A stretch of DNA of 64,000 bases, taken from contig CAVVEG010000017.1 of the NCBI GenBank assembly GCA_963747255.1, positions 1 through 64,000 on the forward strand, read 5' to 3'. Position numbers and translations under genes: made by a program. The notes beneath the pieces were generated by a model that was given only the letters and a program-made list of their open reading frames with translations, made no database searches and was not told where the DNA came from. Positions 45,743 to 54,627 of this stretch are shown one piece after another. The stretch's first letter is position 1, and each line of letters opens with the position of its first letter. The DNA comes from CAIYRG01 sp963747255 (GTDB lineage Bacteria; Pseudomonadota; Alphaproteobacteria; Micropepsales; Micropepsaceae).

Positions 45743-46528
45743 TCAGAAATCGGACCTGCCGGCCATTGGCATCGCATAAAGCTTGCCGGTGGCGGCATCG
45801 ACATTGTTCTCGGCGCAGGCGACTTCGAGCCAGGGATCGTCGTCCTTGTGGTAATTGACCTGGGCCGACCACGGTGTGGTGAAGGCGTCGGGATCGTCCA
45901 TCTGCACCGTGACATCGAGATTATTCGCGTCGCGCCTGTGATAGCGCTCCACGACGTGCAGTTTATCGGTGTGCGGTGTCGCGAAATTGTCCACCCAGGT
46001 CCTGGGGTCGAGCCCGACCGTATCGACGACAAGCGTGTCGCCCTCCCAATGCGCCACCGAATCGCCAAACCAGCTCGGCTTTAGGTTCGCGGGATGGCTG
46101 GCATTCAGACGCGCGATGCGCGGCTGACCGTGGCGCTCATAGAGAAAGACGATCTGTTTGCCGTCATCGACGATCTGGGTGTGGAAGTTCAGTTCCAGGA
46201 TATAGGGGACGCCCATCGGCCAGCAGGTTTCCTGGGGGGCATTCACCGTTTTTCCGGCGCGCACGGCATCGGACTGGCGGCGGACAACCGCCGCGGCCCA
46301 GGGTTGCAGGATCGGCGCGTTATAGTCGCCGGCGAGACGGGGGACGCGTTGGCCCGGAAGCCGCAGAGTCGTCACCGGTCCGGGCCCCGACGGAGGCGGA
46401 CGAAACGGTGTTTCGGCTGCGCCACCGCGCGTCCACAGTCCGGAAATATCGGGGTGCTGCTGTGCGGAGGTAGGCGCGGAAAGAGACGCAACAGCCGCAA
46501 AAGTGACGGCGCACAGGGGATATTTCAT
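45743..46528 (-). CDS. Secreted protein of unknown function (paralogue 1)
   Basis: 261 residues with a signal peptide (MKYPLCAVTFAAVASLSAPT, cut before QQHPDISGLW). Conserved features: AVVRRQSDAVRAGK, ETCWPMGVPYILELNFHTQI, HPANLKPSWFGDSVAHWEGD, TLVVDTVGLDPRTWVDNFAT, PHTDKLHVVERYHR, DDPWLEVACAENNVDAATG. The next gene encodes a clear paralogue. These proteins are common in soil alphaproteobacteria and acidobacteria and have no known function; the two Cys (one in the TCWPMG block, one in the CAEN block) are shared by the pair, hinting at a disulfide. Confidence 0.8.
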   Translation of the reverse strand: MKYPLCAVTFAAVASLSAPTSAQQHPDISGLWTRGGAAETPFRPPPSGPGPVTTLRLPGQRVPRLAGDYNAPILQPWAAAVVRRQSDAVRAGKTVNAPQETCWPMGVPYILELNFHTQIVDDGKQIVFLYERHGQPRIARLNASHPANLKPSWFGDSVAHWEGDTLVVDTVGLDPRTWVDNFATPHTDKLHVVERYHRRDANNLDVTVQMDDPDAFTTPWSAQVNYHKDDDPWLEVACAENNVDAATGKLYAMPMAGRSDF

Positions 46529-46606
46529 GGGATTCGCTCTGCAAAGACGCGTCATGTTAGCAGAGCACGGAGGTGGATGCGATCCGCGGTGTGCTGGCGG
46601 CTCCGC

Positions 46607-47410
46607 TCAAAAATCCGGCTTTTCCGAAACGGGCATATGGTAATCGAACAGGTTCAAATTGTTCTCGGCGCAGACATCCTCGTAAAACGGATCTCGCCCT
46701 CGTTGATGGCGCACATAGGTTGACCATGGCCGGTTGAAGGTGTCCGGATCGTCCACGGTGATGTTCACTTCCAGCACCCTGCCGCTGTCGATGAGATGCC
46801 AGCGCTCGACAACGTGAAGTTTTTCGGTGTGCGGCGTGCGGAATGCGTCAACGACGGTTTTGGTGTTCTGGCCGATGGTATCGACCACGAGCGTGTCACC
46901 CTCGTAATGGCCGACCGATTCTCCGTACCAGGACGGTTTAACCGTGCTGGAATGTGGAACGCCGAGATACACGTGCCGGATTTCCACGCCTCCTTCCTTG
47001 ATCATCAGGACTTCCTTCGGAGTCTGCAGGATCATGAGCGGGTTGCCCGGCAGGAACATATTGGGAATGCCGCTCGGCAAACATGATGAGCGTGCCTGGA
47101 ACGCGATTTTTCCATGGTCGATCTCATCATTGTCCTTCTTCATTGCCTCCCTGACCCAGGGTTTCAGATTGGGATTGGCGAGATCGCCGATGCGCCAGCT
47201 CGCGCCGACGAAGGGGTGTCCGGGATCCTGCACGACCGGTGACGGAGAGCCCTGAACGGGCGGAAAAGTGGCGTTGAGAACATGAACCCAGCCCGCATCG
47301 CCGGCCCGGAAATCGGGCACGCCGGCCGGTTGTGCCGTGGCGCCCGGAATGCAGGCGAGTGAAACGCAGATGCCTCCCAGCAAACAATACTTCGGTAGAT
47401 CTGACGCCAT
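46607..47410 (-). CDS. Secreted protein of unknown function (paralogue 2)
   Basis: 267 residues from ATG 47410 (AGGAG eight bases upstream). Signal peptide ends at ATAQPAG. Shares with paralogue 1 a CLPSGIPNMFLPGN block (Cys in place of TCWPMG), VKPSWYGESVGHYEGDTLVV, DAFRTPHTEKLHVVERWHL, DPDTFNRPWSTYVRH and YEDVCAENNLNLF, so the two came from a duplication. Distances between the conserved blocks are alike, differing mainly at the N-terminal side. Function unknown. Confidence 0.8.
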   Translation of the reverse strand: MASDLPKYCLLGGICVSLACIPGATAQPAGVPDFRAGDAGWVHVLNATFPPVQGSPSPVVQDPGHPFVGASWRIGDLANPNLKPWVREAMKKDNDEIDHGKIAFQARSSCLPSGIPNMFLPGNPLMILQTPKEVLMIKEGGVEIRHVYLGVPHSSTVKPSWYGESVGHYEGDTLVVDTIGQNTKTVVDAFRTPHTEKLHVVERWHLIDSGRVLEVNITVDDPDTFNRPWSTYVRHQRGRDPFYEDVCAENNLNLFDYHMPVSEKPDF

Positions 47411-47521
47411 GGCAGGATCTCCTGTCGGAAGGTGCATCCTGACGCGGACAATAACACTCTGCCGCGGCGCCGGTAAGGCTCCGAACCGCTTGCAATGGGA
47501 CGCAACCAGTCTTGAAGGTCT

Positions 47522-48298
47522 CTACGAACTCTTCGCTGCCGCGTCCGCCAATTGCTGCAGCTGCGCGTCCGTGAGTTCGCCGACGATGATCCTGTTGTTG
47601 ATCACGAAAGTCGGCGTGCCGTCGAAATGCAGTTTATCCGCAAGCCCGTTCGACTGTTTGATCGAATCGAGAACCGCAGGATCGGCCATATCCTTTTCCA
47701 GGCGCGCCGAATCAAGGCCGACATTTTTGGCGATTTCCAGAATCCGGTCCCTGGTCAGTTCGCCCGTGGTGGCCATCAGCGCAAAATGAAACGGGACATA
47801 TTTTTCGCCCTGGCGGCGCGCGGCGACTGCGGCCTGCGCCGCCCACAATAAATCCGGTGTCAGGATCGGCCGTTCAATGAAAGCAATCCGGACATTCTTT
47901 CCGGCGGAAGCCAGGTGCTCCATCGCCGCGAGAGAGGCTTTGCAGTGCGGGCAGCGGTAATCGAAGAATTCGGCGACCGTCACTTTCGCATTCGCCGGAC
48001 CCGATACATATGCGACTTTCGGATCGAGCAGTGCCGCAGCGCCGATAGTGGTGAGGGCCGATTGACGTGCCTTGTCGGCGGCTTCCTCCTGCTGAACGTC
48101 GAGTCTGTTCGACATTTCCGCCAGGATCTCGGGATGCGCAAGCAGATAGTCATGCACCACCTGCTCAATGCGGCCATTTTCCGGGACGGTGGGCAATCCC
48201 GGCAGATTTCGGCCGGTCACCCATGCAGTCGAGAAAGCGCCAAGCGAGAACAGCGCTACGGCGGCCGCAGCCATCTTCAATTTGGGCGCAATGTTCAC
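47522..48298 (-). CDS. DsbA-family periplasmic thiol-disulfide oxidoreductase
   Basis: 258 residues from a GTG at 48298. Signal anchor (KMAAAAVALFSLGAFSTAWV), a helical region (EQVVHDYLLAHPEILAEMSN) as in ScsC/Com1-type proteins, then a thioredoxin fold with the redox motif CPHC at residues 116-119 (EFFDYRCPHCKASL) and a cis-Pro loop FDGTPTFVIN. Likely shuffles disulfides in exported proteins. The GTG overlaps a TAG at 48300-48298 that is the probable ancestral stop of the M48 gene, so the two were coupled. Confidence 0.88.
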   Translation of the reverse strand: MNIAPKLKMAAAAVALFSLGAFSTAWVTGRNLPGLPTVPENGRIEQVVHDYLLAHPEILAEMSNRLDVQQEEAADKARQSALTTIGAAALLDPKVAYVSGPANAKVTVAEFFDYRCPHCKASLAAMEHLASAGKNVRIAFIERPILTPDLLWAAQAAVAARRQGEKYVPFHFALMATTGELTRDRILEIAKNVGLDSARLEKDMADPAVLDSIKQSNGLADKLHFDGTPTFVINNRIIVGELTDAQLQQLADAAAKSS

Positions 48299-48417
48299 TA
48301 CCGGCCTCCCCGTTGCTGAATGGCCTTCTGCTGTGTCTGCGAAATCGCGGCGATATCCACCGCTCTCTGCCAGTCGGTCGAAGCCGGGGACAATCCACGC
48401 TGCGCCCGGGTGGCGAA

Positions 48418-49695
48418 TTAAATCGCGTCCCGATAATCATCCATAATAAAGAAGCGCTCTGCGGTGGCCAGATCCGCTTTGCCGGGTTGTCCGGTCCGCG
48501 AATAAGCCTGCGCCAGTTCGTACCAGCCGTAAGGATCGTCCGTGTCCTGAGCGAGCCCCATCTGGAGCTGTGTTACCGCTTCTCGCGCATACTGCGCGTT
48601 TTCGGTGCCGAGCAATGCGGCGCCCAGAGCCACGCGGATCAACGGCGCATCCGGGAGAATCTCGACAGCCTTCCGGTAAGGAACGATACCCTCCTCGACT
48701 TTGCCCATCTCGACTTTGATCTGACCGTACATCTCAAGAAAATACGGATTTTCCGGTTCGTCCCGGAGAAGGCCCTGGATCTCGGCCAATGCGTTCTGCA
48801 TGTCCGGAGTCTTGAAGTAGGCCATCGCGCGGGCGTATCGCGCGGGCTTGCTGGTGTCGGAAACCGGATATTGCCGCAGCGTCACGTCGGATGGCTGGAT
48901 ATAGCCACGCAGCTTCGCGCGCATCATGTCGAAGGCGTAAATCGTTTCGGGGCTGTCCTTCACGTCCCGATAGGGTGAGGCCTCAACCAGGTCCTGCAGC
49001 GCCGCAATTCTGTCGGCCGGTGCGGGATGGGTCTGGGCGAACGGGTCTATCCGATGGGAGCTCAGGATTTCCTGATCCTCGAATTTCTTGAATACCTGCA
49101 ACATGCCTTCGCCGGATTGATGCGTGGCGGTCAGGAATCGCATTCCTGCCTGGTCGGCATTTGCCTCCACGGTCCGCGAATAGGCGAGGAATGTGCGCTC
49201 GGCGATCTGCTGCCCTGCCATCATGATCGCTGTTCCGGCCTCTCCCGCTCCGGCGATGATTGCCGCCAGACCGGCCGCCATGGACAGCAGCATTGGAATG
49301 GTGGCCGCTTTGATGGCCGCTCCGGAACGGACAAGATCGCCATGCGCCATGTGGCCCGTCTCATGGGCCATCACACCGGTGATCTGATTGGGCGACTCCA
49401 GCGTCATCAGAAGACCGGTGTTCAGGAACATGTTTTGGCCTTCGGCGACGAAGGCGTTGATGGACGGATCGTTGACGAGATAGAGGTGCACGTCCTGGGG
49501 AACGAGGCCGGCCGTCAGCAGGATCGGATCGAGTTTCGATCGCAGAACGCGTTCGGCTTCCGTATCGCGGATGAAGGACAGACCTTCGCCCTGCGCACGC
49601 GCCTGAAGAGCCGGAAAAAAGACAAACCCGGCGATCAGGAGCGCCGCGACGGTCAGGCCGAAAATGGGGCGCAGAGCCGCGAATCGAAGACGCAA
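48418..49695 (-). CDS. M48 family metallopeptidase with TPR domain (BepA-like), premature stop
   Basis: 425 residues. Start TTG 49695 after AAGGAGTGGGCC. Signal peptide (FGLTVAALLIAGFVFFPALQ), zinc motif HETGHMAHGD (about 111-120) with a third ligand in VEANADQAG, then TPR-like helices (PYFLEMYGQIKVEMGKVEEG). BepA-like peptidases clean up or assemble outer-membrane proteins. The frame stops at TAA 48418-48420, but the same frame then runs 39 more codons (FATRAQRGLSPASTDWQRAV and onward) to TAG 48298-48300, which reads like the natural family C-terminus. A CAA to TAA change would explain this. The catalytic domain is intact. Confidence 0.88.
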   Translation of the reverse strand: MRLRFAALRPIFGLTVAALLIAGFVFFPALQARAQGEGLSFIRDTEAERVLRSKLDPILLTAGLVPQDVHLYLVNDPSINAFVAEGQNMFLNTGLLMTLESPNQITGVMAHETGHMAHGDLVRSGAAIKAATIPMLLSMAAGLAAIIAGAGEAGTAIMMAGQQIAERTFLAYSRTVEANADQAGMRFLTATHQSGEGMLQVFKKFEDQEILSSHRIDPFAQTHPAPADRIAALQDLVEASPYRDVKDSPETIYAFDMMRAKLRGYIQPSDVTLRQYPVSDTSKPARYARAMAYFKTPDMQNALAEIQGLLRDEPENPYFLEMYGQIKVEMGKVEEGIVPYRKAVEILPDAPLIRVALGAALLGTENAQYAREAVTQLQMGLAQDTDDPYGWYELAQAYSRTGQPGKADLATAERFFIMDDYRDAI

Positions 49696-49782
49696 GGCCC
49701 ACTCCTTCAGATTGCAGGCGCCGGCGACCGTAGGATTCCCACAGAAATCCGTCAATCTCCTGCCGGTCGGCTTAACAATACA

Positions 49783-52728
49783 TCATGCTTTGAACCGGCG
49801 CTGCCACCAGCCTCTCCGGGTTTCCCGCGGAGTGTGATCGGCAGCACCTTCTCCGTGAGAGCCCGCTTCTTCCGGCGACCCAATTTCTCCAGGGGAACCG
49901 GCTTCGTCAGGGGAAACAGGCTGTTCCCGCGGCGCAGCGGCAAGGGAGACGGATCCCAAAGAACCCCGCTCGCCGGTCGTCATTGGAACGGCAACCACCG
50001 TTTCAGGCGTGTCCACCGGCCGGCGCGTAGGCGCGTTTTCCACTTGCTGGTCCAGCAGAGACCAAACGGGTGACGAGGGCGTATTTGGCATTACGCCGGC
50101 AGGGGTTCCCGTCGCCTCCGGAGGCCGGAACAGAGGAACCTGGGCAAAAACAGCGTCGGTTGATGGTAAGGCTGCAGAGTTCCCCGCCTCGGCCAAACCC
50201 GGTTCAGCCTGCAAGCTGACTTCGTGGGGCGAGTTTGGTGTTGCGTTCATCACATCAGGTTCGTAGCGGCGGCCGCGTCGCCCACGGCGGCGGCGCCGGC
50301 GGCGTTTGTCGTTGGATTCCGCAGCGGCGCTCTGCGATTGCAGATCCGCAGCATGTCCCGCCCCGTTTTCCTGTTCGGAAGTTTCGGGCCCAACTGCGGA
50401 TGGCAGCGGTTCGGCATCGTTTTCATCGGCGGCCAGAACCGGCTGTTGCGCGAGGTTTTCCGCCGGCCGATCGGGCAGCGGGGTCTCAGCTTCGCCCGTC
50501 GCGGGTCCCTGCTGCCCGGGGCGGCCACGTCCTCCGCGCCGGCGGCGCCTGCGCTTGCGGCCTCTGGCATCCGTTCCTGCCGAATCCGGGTCGGGTGCGG
50601 CTTCGACTGCCGCAACGGGAGCTTCGGGCGGCTCGACAATGGTAATGTCGGTTTCCGGTTCAACCGTTTCTGCTTCGTGAAACCCGCCTTCGACGGAAAC
50701 GGCCGCAGGCTTTGGACGGGAAGCGGGAACGCGAATTCCGGTTCGCTGAATTTCGAAGCCGCCGCTGACCATGTTCTGTTGCGGTTCGAACAGGATCGCC
50801 ACGTCATAGGCTTCTTCTATGCGGGCAACTTCGCGACGCTTCTGGTTGAGGGCGTAAATGGCCACTTCCAGCGGCGTTTTGACCGACAGATTGACCGAGG
50901 GCTGGCGTTGGCCTTCTTCATCGAGCGCCCGCAGCAAACGCAGGGCCGCTGATTCAGTCGAGCGGATAATCCCCTGTCCATTGCAGTGAGGGCAGGTGAT
51001 CGTCGAACCTGCGACAACACCGGCGCGCAGTCTCTGGCGTGACAATTCAAGCAGTCCGAATTGGCTGATGCGGCCGATCTGGATTCGGGCGCGATCGTTG
51101 CGAACCGCATTGTGCAGTCGCTTCTCGACATTGCGGTCGTTCTTGCTGTCCTCCATGTCGATAAAATCGATGACAATCAGTCCGGCCAGATCACGCAACC
51201 TCAACTGCCGTGCGATTTCGTCGGCCGCTTCGAGATTGGTTTTGGCGGCTGTCTCTTCGATGGAGTGCTCGCGGGTGGCCCGGCCCGAATTCACGTCGAT
51301 GGCAACCAGCGCTTCCGTCTGGTTGATGACGATATAGCCGCCCGATTTCAGATGGACGACCGGGCTGAACATGGCATCGAGTTGCGACTCGACCTGCAGG
51401 CGCTGAAAGAGCGGAAGAGGTTCGCGATACAGCTTCACGTTCTTTGCATGGCTCGGCATGAGCATGCGCATGAACTCTTTTGCTTCCCGGTAGCCGGTCT
51501 CGCCGTCGACGATGATTTCCGAGATCTCTTTGCTGTAAAGGTCGCGGATGGCGCGCTTGATAAGACTGCCTTCCTCATAAACCAGCGCGGGCGCATTGGA
51601 TTTCAGCGTCAATTCGCGAACCGTGTCCCACAGGCGCAGCAGATATTCGTAATCCCGCTTGATCTCGGTCTTGGTCCGGTTTGCGCCCGCAGTCCGAATG
51701 ATCAGGCCCATACCTTCGGGCAAATCCAGCGATTGCGCCGCGGATTTGAGGCGTTTGCGATCGGCCGCGTTGGTGATTTTCCGGGAAATTCCACCGCCCC
51801 GGGGGGTGTTTGGCATCAGAACGCAATAGCGTCCGGCAAGTGACAGGAATGTGGTGAGGGACGCGCCTTTGTTGCCGCGTTCTTCCTTCACCACCTGGAT
51901 CAGCATGACCTGCCGGCGCTTGATGACTTCCTGGATCTTGTACTGGCGGCGACGCGGCCGCGGACGATCGTGCTGCCGCGACGGTTCGCGTCTCTGGTAA
52001 GCAACGGGTGCCCCGGTGGTCTCGGCCTGCACGTTCATGGGTGGAACTGAAAACGCACCGGTCAACGCTGCACCCTGAGCGTCTCCGGCCGCACCGGCAT
52101 CCACCGTCTCAACCGTTATCGCGGTTTCCGGGTTTTCCGTATCGGGGGAACCGATGTCGTGGCGCCCAGCCGCGCGCTGGTCGTCGCGCTCCGATGGTTC
52201 GTCACCGGAAACCTGTTCTGTTTCACGCGTGAAAGGCGTTTCAGGGTTGTCGTAGCCGCCGGAGGACGGGCCCGCATCGAATTGCTCATTGGCTGATGAG
52301 ACTTCGTGAAAACCCGGGCTCTCGTCCGCTTCGTCCGGTTGTGCACCGGAATTTTCGTCGGATTCCCCTTCGTCGTCGCCGCCCGATGCAGAATCCGCAT
52401 GGTTTGCGTCGATCGCCTCGACATCTTCCTCGGCCATCAGGCGCTCCGTTTGCGCCTGCAGGATGGCCATCCGGTCAGCGACCGGGATCTGATAGTAATC
52501 GGGATGGATTTCGGAGAAGGCGAGAAATCCCTGTCGGTTTCCGCCATATTCCACGAAGGCCGCCTGCAGGGACGGCTCCACGCGGGTTACCTTCGCCAGA
52601 TAGATATTGCCTTTGAGGGGCCGCTTTGCCGCGGCTTCAAAATCGAATTCTTCGACCCGATTACCGTCGATTACAACGACCCGGGTTTCCTCCGGGTGGC
52701 TCGCGTCGATGAGCATACGTTTGGACAT
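49783..52728 (-). CDS. rne: Ribonuclease E/G (RNase E), endonuclease and degradosome scaffold
   Basis: 981 residues. Start MSKRMLIDASHPEETRVVVI. S1 domain split by an acidic insertion (about residues 92-262, Asp/Glu/Ser-rich) between QGFLAFSEIHPDYYQIPVAD and QYKIQEVIKRRQVMLIQVVK. Catalytic Asp478 in VAIDVNSG and Asp521/524 in DFIDMEDSKN; zinc-link CPHCNGQG at 579-586 for the tetramer. The C-terminal third is disordered with Arg blocks, separated by acidic stretches: the usual RNA/partner binding scaffold. Followed by divergent amiC, a classic alphaproteobacterial neighbour. Confidence 0.95.
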   Translation of the reverse strand: MSKRMLIDASHPEETRVVVIDGNRVEEFDFEAAAKRPLKGNIYLAKVTRVEPSLQAAFVEYGGNRQGFLAFSEIHPDYYQIPVADRMAILQAQTERLMAEEDVEAIDANHADSASGGDDEGESDENSGAQPDEADESPGFHEVSSANEQFDAGPSSGGYDNPETPFTRETEQVSGDEPSERDDQRAAGRHDIGSPDTENPETAITVETVDAGAAGDAQGAALTGAFSVPPMNVQAETTGAPVAYQRREPSRQHDRPRPRRRQYKIQEVIKRRQVMLIQVVKEERGNKGASLTTFLSLAGRYCVLMPNTPRGGGISRKITNAADRKRLKSAAQSLDLPEGMGLIIRTAGANRTKTEIKRDYEYLLRLWDTVRELTLKSNAPALVYEEGSLIKRAIRDLYSKEISEIIVDGETGYREAKEFMRMLMPSHAKNVKLYREPLPLFQRLQVESQLDAMFSPVVHLKSGGYIVINQTEALVAIDVNSGRATREHSIEETAAKTNLEAADEIARQLRLRDLAGLIVIDFIDMEDSKNDRNVEKRLHNAVRNDRARIQIGRISQFGLLELSRQRLRAGVVAGSTITCPHCNGQGIIRSTESAALRLLRALDEEGQRQPSVNLSVKTPLEVAIYALNQKRREVARIEEAYDVAILFEPQQNMVSGGFEIQRTGIRVPASRPKPAAVSVEGGFHEAETVEPETDITIVEPPEAPVAAVEAAPDPDSAGTDARGRKRRRRRRGGRGRPGQQGPATGEAETPLPDRPAENLAQQPVLAADENDAEPLPSAVGPETSEQENGAGHAADLQSQSAAAESNDKRRRRRRRGRRGRRYEPDVMNATPNSPHEVSLQAEPGLAEAGNSAALPSTDAVFAQVPLFRPPEATGTPAGVMPNTPSSPVWSLLDQQVENAPTRRPVDTPETVVAVPMTTGERGSLGSVSLAAAPREQPVSPDEAGSPGEIGSPEEAGSHGEGAADHTPRETRRGWWQRRFKA

Positions 52729-53252
52729 TGCTGACTCCGTGGGCGCAAGCCTGCCGCGACGCACAAGTGCAGCCTCGGAAGGCGTGCACCGGATCCGCCG
52801 GCAATCGGCGCCAATTCATGCTTGAGATTTGGAAGGTGGGACGACACAGAACCGGCTGCGCGAATTGGCTCCCATTGCGGGGAGTTATCGGCGCATGCGG
52901 GAAATTCATATTTGTCGTCCCGTTCAGGCCAGCTTGGGGAATCGAATCCGTCACCGGCGATATTCTGTAGCCGCTACTGCATTACCGCAATGGCGGGAAA
53001 GTGCTGCTTCCCGGTTTAATCGTTGCGACCTTGCAACCCGGAAGCCGGCAAAATCGCCCGCTTTTGAAAAGCCAGCCGGAATTGGCGGTGTTTCAGCGCG
53101 AACGCTTCTTTTTGTATTGGCGTGTGGCGTTGTCTGCAAGGGGGAAAGCCACAACCGGCGGTCGAGGCTTCGCCTCACTTTTCCGTGTGGACAGAGCGAC
53201 GCTGGTCAGAAAAGGCAAGCAATTGTAAATTATTGTCGAGCAAATTTGCGAA
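52729..53252 (-). promoter_or_regulatory. rne: Long leader/intergenic region between rne and amiC
   Basis: About 520 bases without a convincing gene separate the divergent rne and amiC starts, unusual in this compact half. In several bacteria RNase E controls its own mRNA through its 5' leader; a structured leader here is possible but no known motif was recognised. The promoters of both genes must lie in it. Confidence 0.35.
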
Positions 53253-53273
53253 TCACCGCCGGGGCGGCGGTGA
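53253..53273. promoter_or_regulatory. Hairpin immediately before the amidase start
   Basis: TCACCGCC and GGCGGTGA pair perfectly around GGGGC (8-bp stem). It ends 12 bases before the ATG at 53286, overlapping the ribosome-binding region, so it might lower translation of the amidase gene. Confidence 0.4.
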
Positions 53274-53285
53274 ATGGAAGGGGCA

Positions 53286-54611
53286 ATGAGCCGATCTAGC
53301 GCCTGGCCACCGGCCTTTTTGGCCTGTTGCCTCGTCTGGCTGATAAGCCCGGCGGTGGGGGCTGAAAAACTGCCCGCCCATCCTCCGGCCCAACCCGGAG
53401 CGTCGCAAACGGCTGTCCCCATCGTCATGGGGCTCGAACTGCAGGAGCGGCCTGCCCAGACACATCTGGTACTCGAAGTCAGCGATCCGATCTCGTTTCG
53501 CGCTTTTCTCCTGATAAATCCCAACCGTGTTGTCATCGAAATGCCGGAGGTTCTCTGGCGACCGGCCAGCACACCTGCGCCTTCCGGCCAGGGGACAATC
53601 AGGAATTACCGTTTCGGGCTGTTTCGCAAAGATAATTCCAGACTGGTGCTGGAACTGAACCGGCCGGTTAAGGTCGAAAACTCCGAGTTGCTGCCGCCCC
53701 GGGATGGAGCGGGGTTCAGACTCGTACTCGATCTGTCACCAGTCACCATGGCGGAGTTTTCGGCCCAATCCGGTTGGCCTCAACCTGCGGATTTCAAAAC
53801 GGCGGGCGTCCGGATCGAAAAAGCCGGCGCCGTGCGGGATGCACATCCGCTGATCGTGCTCGATCCGGGACACGGCGGCATGGACCCCGGGACCCATAGC
53901 GAAAGCGGGCTCGTCGAAAAGGACATTGCACTTTCGGTGGCTCGGCGCCTCAGAGACCGGCTTTTGCTGTTGGGGCGTTATCGCGTGAAACTGACACGGG
54001 ATGCCGACGTTTTCATCCCATTGCGCGATCGTGTCGGGATTGCGCGTGCCGCCCATGGCGACCTGTTCGTTTCCCTGCATGTGGATTCGAACGAGCATCG
54101 GGAAATTCGGGGTGCATCGGTGTACACTCTCTCGCCAGGAGCATCGGACCGCGAAACCGCCAATCTTGCCGAAAAGGAAAATCTCGCCGGCGCCGTGCTG
54201 GGTCTTGAGACTCCCGAGGCAAGTCAGTTGGCGGATTCAATTCTGCTCGACCTGGGTCAGCGCGAGATCATGAATTTGTCTGCGCGCTTCGCCGAGACGA
54301 TCATTTCATCGCTTCCCCTTGCAACCTCCGTTCATACGCCGTTGCCACACCGCTCGGCAGATTTTGCCGTTCTGAAGGCGCCCGAGATTCCCTCCGTTCT
54401 GATCGAGCTTGGCTATGTGACCAACCGCGACGATGAAAGCGCGATGATGACGGAGACCTGGCGGTCACGCGTCGCGGCGACGATTGCGCTTGCAATTGAA
54501 AGACATTTTATGGAGGCGCCCGCGCTTGAACCGGGAAGGGTAGAAGTCGTCAATGCGCCTTTGTCTGGACACAATAGGGGTGTTAGGACACGGACCAGTC
54601 AGCTGCCCTAA
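53286..54611 (+). CDS. amiC: N-acetylmuramoyl-L-alanine amidase with AMIN domain
   Basis: 441 residues from ATG 53286 after GGAAGGGGCA; ATG 53274 is in frame. Signal peptide (FLACCLVWLISPAVGAEK). AMIN domain (about 45-165: SDPISFRAFLLINPNRVVIE) targets septal peptidoglycan. Amidase_3 domain with zinc ligands in VLDPGHGGMDPGT (His), SGLVEKDIALSVARRL (Glu) and LFVSLHVDSNEH (His), and the catalytic Glu in PSVLIELGYVTNRDDE. Splits daughter cells by cutting the stem peptide from muramic acid. Followed by mrcA in 16 bases. Confidence 0.93.
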   Translation: MSRSSAWPPAFLACCLVWLISPAVGAEKLPAHPPAQPGASQTAVPIVMGLELQERPAQTHLVLEVSDPISFRAFLLINPNRVVIEMPEVLWRPASTPAPSGQGTIRNYRFGLFRKDNSRLVLELNRPVKVENSELLPPRDGAGFRLVLDLSPVTMAEFSAQSGWPQPADFKTAGVRIEKAGAVRDAHPLIVLDPGHGGMDPGTHSESGLVEKDIALSVARRLRDRLLLLGRYRVKLTRDADVFIPLRDRVGIARAAHGDLFVSLHVDSNEHREIRGASVYTLSPGASDRETANLAEKENLAGAVLGLETPEASQLADSILLDLGQREIMNLSARFAETIISSLPLATSVHTPLPHRSADFAVLKAPEIPSVLIELGYVTNRDDESAMMTETWRSRVAATIALAIERHFMEAPALEPGRVEVVNAPLSGHNRGVRTRTSQLP

Positions 54612-54627
54612 CTGCAAGAACTCACCC

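Noticed and set aside
54553..54627. Earlier in-frame start for PBP1A (adds MRLCLDTIG and onward)
   Set aside because: It overlaps the end of amiC and adds Cys-containing residues before the membrane anchor that are atypical of the family; ATG 54628 is preferred.
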